Shown: one piece after another, positions 12,901 to 24,900 of the stretch | How positions within the stretch are numbered: position 1 is the first letter of the stretch | Layout of the letters: each line of letters begins with the position of its first letter | Source: Lycocorax pyrrhopterus obiensis | Taxonomy: Eukaryota > Chordata > Aves > Passeriformes > Paradisaeidae | Assembly: GCA_014706295.1 (NCBI GenBank) | Contig: JACSVZ010000007.1 | Span: 60,957,475-61,021,474, forward strand | Direction of reading: 5' to 3' | DNA length: 64,000 bases | Notes under the pieces: generated by a model | Database searches by the model: none | Seen by the model: the letters and a program-made list of their open reading frames with translations, nothing else | Told to the model about the DNA's origin: nothing | Made by a program: the position numbers and the translations under genes

Positions 12901-15900
12901 TACCTGTTTGCAGTTCTCCTGCTTTAATTCCTGTATTTGAGCTTTGAAAGATTCATTTTCTTTTTGCACATCCTGTTGAAAGAAAAAAGGCAATATATAC
13001 TCACGTATAAATAGAGATATACACTCACAATACATAGACTCCTCAACACAAGTCGTTTCTACCAAAACTTTACCTGCAACTGTTTTACTTGGTTTGCAAT
13101 TTCTCTCTCTTTTTCTTCCACCATAGCTTTCAACTTCTTCATTTGTTCTTCCTCCCCTTTCAACCTGCAGAGATGGTTTAGAAAGTAAGGAGAAAGGGTT
13201 AAAGTAGGAAAAAAAGTTAAAGTAAGAATTTATGCTAAAAAGGGACAGACACTCAAACTGGGACAGTTTGTGCAGCAGAAGATAAACACATTTCCTGTGT
13301 TGAGGCTGCCTCAGGTACCACACACCGGCTGTACCAGAGCTCTGCTGGGAGAGCAGCACGTCACAGGAGCTGCTTTGAAGACAAGAGCCCTTTCTGGCAC
13401 AGTCTCATACAACCTTCCTCTGACTTGGAGCAGCCAGACTAAGCAGAGTCAAAACAGAGGAAAGCCTGGCAGCGTTTCTCCATAAAACAGGCTCTGGAGA
13501 ATTGGCTGTTGCATCTCAGCCTGAAAACGGCAAAAACCGGATCTGTTCACTGCTGCTACCGACTGAGCCACAGGCACTGCAACCCTTAAACACGCTGAAC
13601 AGAAGGAGAAATTAGCACTAGACACGAGAAGCAGCAGCAGCTCCACTGGTTAATAGAGCCCTGGGTGCACATTCCCAGTGTGTGAGCAGCACAGCTCAGG
13701 GCAGGGACGCCAGGCACGGCAGCAGCCGCACTCCAGCCACCGGCACTAACAGCTTATTTTAGCAAAGCCCGTGGAATTCCTGACACCAATTCAAACATTC
13801 CAATTTAAGATAAACTCAATGTGTATTCCCAGCAGGCACTTGAGGAGCTGCTACTCTGCATACTCACAGGTTCTCCACGTCCTGGACTTGGGATGCAGCA
13901 GGTACCTGAAAAAGTAATTCCCAGTCTCATTTTGATGGCACAGTTTTCAAATTAACAGCAGCTCTTTGCACGAGAATGGGCAACACACAGCTTGCAAGAC
14001 ACTTGCCAAAGAAATACCAGGAATTCTGCATCAGGCATTGCTCCAAGAATATCTAAACACATAATGGATTTCAGAAGAAGAGCTTACACCAAGCATCCCA
14101 AAGTTCACACCAGCCAATTGCTCTCCATTCAGTCTTTCGCCTGGGATAAATGCCTGTGTCTAGACATCCACCCAAAATAAAAGTTCAGCTCAGTCCCTTC
14201 CTTTTACCATCAACAAAAATCCAAACTGAGCCAGAATACCACCTTACTGGAAAAATTCTTCCATTAAGTAACACCTGGCTTCAAGGTTGTCCAGTTGTCT
14301 GCTCTCAAGTCCAGTGCAGGAAATCAAAAGCCAAAATCTTCCAGCCCCAGGGAAAGGCAGGAAGGAATCACAGCATAGCCTGACCACTTCAAGAGGAGCT
14401 GCTACGTTCAGTTACAGCCAAAGCTCCTGCATGAGCAGAGCCCTGCAGAGATGCTGCTTCAGCCTGGCAAGGAGGTGCCTGGGACACAGCTGGGACTCTC
14501 TGGGAGCTCCAAGGCTTTCAGACCACCAAAGCTCCTCGTTATGCACAGTGTCACCCAGTTAAAGCTCTCAAAACCTGTTTTGGATGAACACAGCTGAACT
14601 AGTGGGCTCTCTGCATTGTAAACTAACAGCTCAGTCAAGTAGGATTTAAAACATCTCTAAGTTGAAGCCAATGCAAATCCTCTGTGTGAGGCAGAGGAGA
14701 AAAAACATCTTCCTGTTCAACCAAGCAGCACTCCCAGACCACATCCGCTCTGCAGGCTGTACCTGTTGGAGTTGTTGCAGGTTCTGTTGTTCCAGCTCCT
14801 GAACTTTACTGGTTAATTGTGCAATTGTATCCTTCTGACCCTTTGGACAGATAAAAAGCAAGGTTAGAAGTGTGAATTTATTTTTCCCAGCCAGAATGCT
14901 GCAACAGAACTTATTTCCCTTCAGAGTATTAAAGCAGCTTACCTGCAGACATTCTCCTTTCTTAACAATCTCTTTCTCCTTCTCTTCCAATAAGGTCTCC
15001 ATGGTTTTCACCTGCTTTTCCTTCCCCTTCAACCTGTACCATTAAACACAGACACACAGCATAAACCCCTTGCTCCCCCATCCACCTGAAAATGAAACAT
15101 CCTATGCTTTGCAGCACCCAACAAAAGCAGCACCTGTGATCAAAGGCACAAGCACAATTCACCTGCTAAAAATCAATGGGTGAACACTTCCACTTCAGCC
15201 TGGGTTAGAAGGAGATGCCCTTGATCAATGGCACTGCTCATTAGGTGAAAGCAAACTCTGTGCTGACACATTGCAGGGGTTTCACAAACGTGTGCTCTCC
15301 TCATCCAAAAATACTTCCTTGCTCCTCCCCAGCTGGGGATACAAAGGACTGATGGATCATTTCCCCACCCCTACAGCTCAGATATTACCAAAGCAAGCTT
15401 TCCACCATGCCTTGCCTACATCCCTCCATCCTGACTTGAATTTAAGGGGTCAGTAAGGGGTGCACAGGGCAGATCAGACATTAACAACTGCACTTACAGA
15501 GTCTGAAGTTCTTTGACTTGTGATGTTATTGTCACCTAAAGAAAATAATCAGCACTTCAGTTCAACGCACGTGAAAAAGGCACATAAATGCTAAAAATTG
15601 CTCTATGAAGAAACAGGGGGAAAAGCTTTCAGACATTATCAAAATAGGCACTGTTCACTGCAGTAAGCATAAACACACATTTTTAATTACAATACACCAA
15701 GTGTCTCCAACTATCCCCATTCCCCACATTTAAAATGTGACTTCCAGAGCAGCAAAGGAAACAGTGCAAATGGGAACACAAGCAGGCCCACAGGAGACAC
15801 ACAGGGAGAAGCAGAGAGTGACTGTGACCACCATCTCACTGGCAACTGCACCTCCAACCATAGAGATCATCCCTGGCCACTGAGATCTTTGCATAAGGAA

Positions 15901-18900
15901 GTGATTTTTAGGCGCTCTCTGAAAAGCCAGCACTCCCTTAAATTCCCATTCTAACACTGAATGTGGATTGAAGACACAAGATTTAGTGGGAATGTTATTT
16001 TTGAATGCTGTGTGGAAGCCTGACAGTGGTTATCTGTGTAGACAGTCAATCCTCTACCACAACATAGCAGGAGTTTCAGACATTCCCAAAAATCTCTCTT
16101 GTGCTTGCAGGAGACCAAAAGGTGCACAAATACACCACCTTTGGAGCAAGCATCCCTCACAGAGCATTCCAGAGACAGCAAACCTAAGCTGCATTTTTTT
16201 TCTGGGCTCTGACCGTTCTAGGGAAGGAAATACACACAAATAACTCCCTCAGTTCCCGGAAATTTGCTTCGGAGGAAAAGCCCAAGACGGAAACACATTC
16301 TGTGAAGCTTTGCCTAAAAAGGACAAAACTCTAGCACTGAGAAGGGGGTGACACGTTGGAATGCAGCTAGGACTGGAAAGAGTGCAGACCAAAAACACAA
16401 CCCACACAAACAAGCAAACTTCCTGATGGATTCAGCTGCCTGCAGAATGGGCTCCCTAAGGAAACGTGGGCTTCCCTTGTTTCGGATGCCAGACAGCAAT
16501 CATGCCAAAAAAGCCAATACTCCTCCATCCCTGCATTCCTGATAGCTAAAGCAAAAATGACTGTGCCAAGACTGAACTCTTTTTGGGAGCTGGGAAAAAA
16601 AAGAGTGTTGGGTTTACCCAGGAACCAGATTCTATCTGGGCCTGTAGGATTGCTCCAGCAACACAGCAAGGCCAACAACAGGAGCAGCAACTTCAGCACT
16701 TGAAATTTCCAAGTTGCCAGCCCCCAAGGATGTCCCAGGCTTTCATGTTTACTACAGGGACAGTGTGCCCAGGCAGAGCTAATGTTGCAGTGCATTAAGC
16801 TGTAGCAATTCTTGCCAAATTTCATACTAATGGTCCAAAAAGCTCAGGCTTCCAGAGGTGTGTGGTTTCTGAAGGGCAGCACTAGTTATCCTACGTATTT
16901 ATGGCTTTATATCCAAGAACAGTGGAGCTCTAGCATTAAAAAGCTCCTTACCCAATGGCATTCACCAGTGAAACAGAACACACTAGAACAGAAACGAGTG
17001 AGCAGCACATCCAAGGCAAGGCTGGTTCACACTGCTGGCACTAAAGTATTTTACCTGTTTTTCCATCTCAAGCTGGGAATTTCCTACTTCTTCTTTCAGA
17101 GCCTCTATTTCCTGTGTCAAAGCCTTTTCAATGACAAAACAAGACAGGGTTGGACAATGGAAACACAAAAACGCCACAAAAACGGATGCTACAAATTGAT
17201 CACTGTAGAATGCCATGCAGTAACAAACAAATGTGGTCGTGGCATCAACACAGAAAGGAAGGCAGAGATTGCACAGAGATACCTGAACAGTCTTCTCCTT
17301 GCTTGCTACTTTTAGGATTTCAGCTTGTAGGAGTTCTTCCACTGATTTTATTTTTCCATCCTTCTCGTGGATCCTTAAAAAGAGCAGAGAAACGACATTA
17401 GCTGGATGAAAAAAAATGTGCTACTCAAGCAAACACACAAAATTTGGTTCTGCTATCCCATCACCAGCCTCTGGGATCCACAGTGAGACCAGGCAGGAAG
17501 AACAAATAGGAAAAATAAGACTGGGACTAGTCCCAGACCAGCAGAACCAGCTGGCTTTACATAACCAGTAGTTCACATCCTAAATAAATACTATTAGAGT
17601 CTAAAAATGCAAATTAAGATATCAAGAGTGTTTGCAATGACAGACACTTAAAATCAGCCTTCACTGGACATTCCAGCAAAGTATTTACCAACTTAAAACT
17701 CACACAGAGGGAACAATCTCACTCCTTTTAAAGTGCCTATGGAACAAAAATGATTATCTGACAAATCAGAGCAATTACTCATCTAGTCAAAGTCAGGCTT
17801 ATGAAATGAACTGCTTATCAGAGAAGCCACTGGATTTTCAGCAGGTATTGATCTGGTGTGACATGTTCCAAAAATGAAAATGCCTCCTGCCACACACACA
17901 CTTCACCCAGTTAAAGGCAAATCATTTCAGGGAAGCAATACACTTGTAGTCATGGAATAAAGACAGAGAGAATTAACAATCAGAAATTATATCTGGGCAG
18001 TAACTTACACTTTCTGCAGTTCCTCCACCAGTGATTGGAAGGAAACCTGTTAAAAACAAAGCTTCATCTTAGAAAAAACAGAACAGAGCAAAACAATCTG
18101 TGAACGTTGAGGGGTGAGGACAGAGAGCTGGAGCTCTCTGGCACTGGATGAACTATGTAGCAGCCTAATGATTTTATTTATCTGGCTGCTCCTGAGAAAA
18201 TTAGCTGTCAGTCTCCAGTTCCTAGCAAACCAATAATACCAAGCCTGCTGCAAGTTCCAGGAAAACAAAGGCAAACCCACACCACCTTCACCTGGAGAGG
18301 GTGAGGTTCAGGACCAGCATTTCACCAGCTACCCTTTAATACTGACACTACTGTACATCTCTCAGGGTCACGGTGCCTCCCTCTTCCATAACTTATTTTC
18401 TAGGAACTAATTGCCCTCCTGAGCTGTCCAAGCAGAGCTGGATGTCAAGGAAAGGCACTTCCTGATCAGCACATCAAAAATGACAACACTGTGACAGCAT
18501 CACTGATCAGACACAAGGAGAAGGGGGATAAGTGACACCTGCGGAGTGTGGATTGACACTGGGAAGCTCAAACATTCATCACGAAGCTGAGGCACTCTGA
18601 GCTGCCTGCCAGCCATGCCTGCTGCTCCAGGCTTCTGGAAAAGGAGATCCACAGCCATTTCAGAGCATGGCAACCTCAAACCAACCCACAGCCAGCACTG
18701 ACTGGATCCTGCACGTCTGCCCCGCTTCTGCAAAGGAAATATTTGACAGAAGTATCAGCTCCCAGACCAACGCTGAAAGAAAACAGGATGCTTTGCCAAC
18801 AGGCTTCAAAGGCATCTCCACCTTCTTCCCTTGACTTTTGCAACCACAGCAAGATTCTTTCAGATTTAGTTTAGGTGTAATAAAAGTTTTAGATGAAAAG

Positions 18901-21900
18901 TACTACCTGCTCCGATTGCTGAATTTGCAGGCTTTGAAGTTCTTTTCTCAGAGATGAATTTTCCGTTCGCAGGGCCTTTGAAAGCAGACACACAGATAAT
19001 GAAAGACTCATTTGTGGGGGAAAAAAGTGTTAAGCTTGACAGAAAAGTAATTTCTTTTAGAATAAGTGAAAGACTTTGAAAGTCTGAAAGAGACCCCCCT
19101 CTGCAGCTGTTGGAGCCAAAGTAGTCAATGGACTAATTATTCACCATGGAGAACTTGGAGTGGACAGCAATTTATAGGAAATTAGAGCCCAGGTACAGAG
19201 CAAGGTGGGAATGCTGTAACTGAGCAGAGTGTCCAGAAAAACAAATGTAACAGATCTTGTTCCAGGTCACCTTTTGGACAGCCCATTTATTTAGATGTAT
19301 TTATGTAATATTGGGATTCTCCCACAGACAGGCTTCTCACCACTTTGGGAATACAAACAAAAATTGTAACACCACGGGCTTTAACAGTCTAGATCCTGCT
19401 CTGGAGTCAACAGTAACATCCAAAATAGATAAGAATTCAAAGATGCCTTTGTACGGGAACACAGTACAGGAATAAAAATCATATAATCTAAACATTGCCA
19501 TCAGCATTATCAAAAAATCGTAGAATATTGTTTCAAACGAATAATTTGCAAAATACCACCATCCCTGGAGGGATTTAAAAGCCAGGTGGATGTGGCACTT
19601 AGGGACACGGTTTAGTGATGGGCTTGGCAGTGCTGGGGGACGGTTGGACTCAATGATCTTAGAGGTCTTTTCAGCCTGAAGGAGTTTATGATGTGCTCAT
19701 AGCTTTGGATGCTCAGTAACCTCAGAGTTTGCAACCCCTCCCCAGCACAGGGGTGTCAGCCTGAATTTAGGCACATTAAGAAAGGGAACACTGTCTTGGC
19801 TATGTCCAGGTGGACACAGCTTTCCAGCAAAAGGCAACTCAAAACAGAGATCTCTATACTGGCTCTCCAGGCTTGTCATCATTACCTTCCTTACAAACAA
19901 ACAGGAAGGAAATAACTTTATCATCATCCCAGGAGTGTCACTAGTTTATAATCCACTTAGTCCTTCCGATTACCAACTAAGCAAAAAAATGCCAGAGTCC
20001 CATCATGCCAAGTTTTGGCAAAACACCCTTTCCTAAAGAGAGATTCACTGGAGATCAAACCAAATGACCAGCTCTAGAGATATATTCCCTTTATTCCCAA
20101 GGGCATCCTAGCAAAATCTGCCCTAGACTAAGCAGAGAGAAGCACTTATTCTACCCCACTGATGCTCATGCTTAGTCTATCTTACACAAAAGGGTTTAAC
20201 CTCATCTGCACGAGGTGCTTTTCCAATTCAGAAGGAATTCACACTGAACCATGAGCACTCCAACACGCACTTTATGTCTATTTCCCCATCAAAAGATAAA
20301 ACAAGGGATTTTACCTTCAACTCCTCCTCTTTAGTAGCCACCTGGATGAGTCCTGCCTCAAGCAGCTCTTCAACTGTCTTGATTTTATCATCCCTCTCTC
20401 TCATGCTGAAAAAGTGAGGGTGAAAATTAGGAAAAAAGAGAGTTTAACTTTGAAGGCAGTTCAGCTATCAACAGTAACCTTACTGCCACCAAAATCTTTA
20501 TTTTAGCCTCTAATTCGAAATCAAAAAAAAAGGTTTATTACCTTTTTTCCATCTGCTCTATCAAGTCTTTGTTTGTCTATGAAGAAAAAAAACAGAGCCA
20601 TCATTAATTGGATCAATAATGGTTTGGGATTTAAAAAACAAGTAATTGGAAAGCACCAACTTAACCAGAAGCTTGGTTACAACACTCATCCAGAAAGGAA
20701 AACAAAGTAGGGGGAGAAAGTCCTCATGGCATATGTGCCTAATATTGATGCTGGAAAGATGTCAGTCTTTCAGGGGAGGGACAGATCCAGCCCAAATGCC
20801 CTGATGGTTTTATACTGATGGCCTGGGCCAGCTCAGTACCTGAAAAATCGACCTCTTTTGAGCATTTATCAGAACCACAAGCTCCACCTGAGGCTCACTC
20901 AGCAGAACATTCATGATTTCTCAATACCACCACATTGTGAGGGACCAGATGGGAAACATAAACCAGCTTCCAAGAAAAATCACCTCCAGTCTTTCACACA
21001 GGACACCGGATCAGCCAGGCCCAGGGGAGCAGTGGCTGCAAATCTGGCTCTCCACCAGAGGAAAGGGAGCTGTTCCACACAGGGAGCTCCTGACTAGCAG
21101 CCACCAACACAGTACAGGAAAAGTTTCTTCTCCTGCAAGTCTTTTTCCAGTGTTTCAGGAAGTTTTCTCATTCCACAATGGTGGAAAGTCAGGGATGTTC
21201 ACAAGGGCTCTCCCAGCAACACAAAAGCTTTGCATGTGCAGCATCCTGTGAGCACCAATCTGGCTGCAGCAGGGGAACCATGGGCGAAAATACAGAACAG
21301 GAGGCAAAAGACATCACAATGTAAAGAGTTTTCTATTTCCAAGGGTCAAAGTGGTTGCAGAAATAAGTTCTTGCTTGTGTTAAGCTATATGAGTCTTCAA
21401 AAAAATCACCATTTTGTTTTGACACTCTTGACTAGGTCTACAGGACAGTCATAACTGCCTTACTCGACCCTCCATGGAAGAGAAAATACCGAAAAAAGTA
21501 TCAGATTTTGACACCAACTAGTTCAGCCTACAGCCAGGTTAAGAAAAAATACTGAAGAAATTAAAAGCACAGAAGGTATTTGATAAAAGCTCAGCAAACA
21601 CTGGCTGTACCTGCTCAGACAGGAGAGTCTGCAGCTTCTGAACTTCAGCTTGCAGAGCTGTGTTTTGATCCTTCAGAACCTGGAAGAAAATCGAGGCATT
21701 TTATCAGTTCAGAACTGCAGAGCCTAAATACAGCATTTCCATAATGGCAAAGAGGCAATTAAATAGCACAGAAGTCATTACAGAGAGTTCTTTGGAAGCT
21801 ACAAGACTACAAAGAGTCCTCTCCTTCTCTGCCTTGCTTTTCTGTATTAAGGACAAAAGTATTGTCCTTATGTTCCCATGAGAAATTCAGCTGTTACCAT

Positions 21901-24900
21901 CTTTATTCCCTGGCAGAGAATCAGACAGTACCAAATGTGAGAAGCTTGGAAAAAACGCATTTTCCTCCTAAAGCAGCATCAGCATCGTGTCAGGATTTGA
22001 TAACTGCCTCTTACAAAACCCTCCTCTGGCGAAGCAAACGGTCCAAGTTCCCCTTTTTGAGCTCCCTCCAGCTGCCTCAACGCAGTCCAGCAGCAGAGAG
22101 GTTTGCACAGCTCCCACCTTTGGTCTGACCGCAGGCTGGGAAGAGGTGGGTGGGGAGGACAAACAGACTTTGCCTCTCCTCCTGCATTCCTGCTCCATAC
22201 AATGGACACAGCAGCCCCTAACAGACAGTATTTTAAAATCCTCCTCTATTATTGCTTTCTGTCTTTCTAAAGACTTGCTTGGTGCTTTACAAAAGTCAAA
22301 AGCAGGTCTTGTGCTCTGTGCTCCAGCCCCGAAGCCTTACAGGGAAAACACAAGCAGGACGGGACAGCAACAGCGAGCATTAAATGCATTGCTCTCTTTT
22401 GAACCTGGCTTTTCCCTCTTTCATGTGCATGGGAAAAAGCAGCACTTCCTTAGGTGGAAGCATTTAGAACAGCACTGGTCTGGTTCCTGTTTGGGATCAG
22501 AGAGAGGAGGCAGGGGAGAGCAGCAGTGCACATGATGTTCATGCTGAGAGCACACCGTGGATTTCTGCACCACCATGATGATGATGATGATGATGATCTG
22601 CATTCAGTTCTCTATTCACTTCCCAAGGACTGCTGGAACTGCCTGCAGGTGATTTTTGTCATTACTCAGCCCTGAACTGATTACAGCACATAACCATTCA
22701 CAACAGCTCCAAGGCCTTTTTCCGGGGTAACAGTTACTACAGAAACCATCACACTAAAAGGATGCTCATATTCCTTCTCACATTCATTTTCACTTCACCT
22801 ACCATTTTACAATGTTCCACCACACTGAAAGCCCTGAGAGTGTCACTAACTTGAGACTTGCCCACTTACTCCAGCCTGCCATCTCTTCCCACTCTCCCTT
22901 CCAGACTGTTTATGCACCTGTGACCCAGCACACACTTGACTGATGACTCAGTCACCAGCTTTATTCCAAAAATCAACTGAAATTTTACTTTGTTTCCTAT
23001 TCCATTAATTGAACAAACTTCTTCCCTCTTATTCTCTGACAGCTTAGAGAAACTACAGAGCCTTGGCAAGGAACTCTCATCAAAACCTCTTTGAAAGTGT
23101 CACTTTAATACAAGAATCAAGTTTACTACCTGCTTCAAAGAGCTCCAGGAGACTCCAGAGGCTTCTCCTACAAAAGCATCCTGCCTCTGCCACTGCCCAC
23201 TCACTCTGTTCCTCACTAGCAAACTCCCCAAGGTGACAGTGGGAGGTTCAGAGGGACTGACCTCACACCAGAAACATCAGAAGAGCAGCAGCACCCACCA
23301 TGGGATTTAAAGGAGTTAAAGGGATGGAGTCATCACCTCTCTTGGGAAGCAGGGCCGTTTGTAACAGCCCAAGTTCAGAAGAAAAAGGCCAAGGAGGCAG
23401 AGGGCAAGGAGGAATTAAGCTTCTCTCTGCACACACCACCTAGAAACAACCAGCAGCTTTGCTGTGCAGACCCCAGATGTCAGAAAAAAGCTTCAGCAGT
23501 TTAGCTGCAGCCTTATGAGAAACAATCTGGAAAGAGGCAGAATTAAAATAAGCATTTTTACCTCTGCCCTGACAGAAAACAGAGGCTTGGCATGATAATC
23601 CAAGCAACAAAGGCTCCAAACAAAAGCACCAAGGCCTTGAAAGGCACATCTGCAGGTGGAATGCAGGAAAATCCCAACAGTTTTTACTGTACAACCTCCT
23701 CTTACAGAACTCAAAGCCCTCACTCTCCACAACTGCAGACACTGTGTTTAACTTGTGTTGTCCCACCTCTTACTCTGCTGCAGTCTGCTACTGTGACATC
23801 CCACATTGCTCCTGCCTTACAAACACAATACTGTAATTTACCTTAGCACCCAAAAGTCAGTTTTATTTCACTGTTCTACAGGTGCTTCACAACCTCTGGA
23901 GCCTGGAAAACTTACTGAAAACAAGCCCAAAACCCCCCTTTTTGTATCTTACCTTGAATTCTTCTTTTGTGTTTGAAATCTGCGTGAGTTCTTCTCGAAG
24001 CTGATCTTCAAGAGTTCTTATTTTGTCATCTTTTATGTGAATGCTGAGACACAGCAGAACAGTTAAACACATGTCCCCATCCAAGTCTTACAAGAAGCAT
24101 CATTGAAAAGAACATAAAAGACTGATAAACATTGTTTATCAAATCCCAGAGCCATTTACCTTTTCTGCATCCTTTCCAGCTCATGTGCAGCAGCAGCCTA
24201 GATATAAAGAGGATTAACACAGACTTAGGATACATCACATGATTCAATCAACCTTTCATTCCACAATATTAAAAAGCTAGAACAACTCATTTGGCCTCCC
24301 AGCACATGACTGAAATCAAGAGTGAAAGGGGGAAGCTTGTCTTCATGCACTTTTACAACACCAATCTACAAGCATGCAATTACACAAAGGGAAGATGATC
24401 TCCAAGAGATTCGTTTGACAACTGGGATTATCTCTAATTAAACACTTCATTTCCACTTCTGTAATGAACAGGCCACACAGCAGCAACAGAGGGACAGCAT
24501 TTTTTTTGGCTCTAAAAACATCTCTGTGGTGAGGAAGGGAGGTTGTGTGCTTTGGGGGTGTTTTTGGGGGGATGTTTATGAATCTTGGATGCAAATGCCA
24601 GGCCTGCATATTCACAGTGTTCACTCCTGTGAAGTGTCCTGCACTCTGTGTGCCTGAAAATCTAAACCAACCAAGTAAAATGGTTCAGTAACTTGGATAT
24701 CCAAGTACAAGACTTTGCTGGTGAAGGAGGGGAAAGAATTAGTCCTCCCACCAGCTCTGAGAACTGCAGGGAATCAGATACTAGCCCAATCCGGAAGCCT
24801 CACACCATTAATGTGCTTAAGCAGAGCTTGCTTAAAGCCAACAGATCTGCATTTGCATTTATGGCAGAATAGGTACTGGGAAGGGAGCAAAAACAACTGC

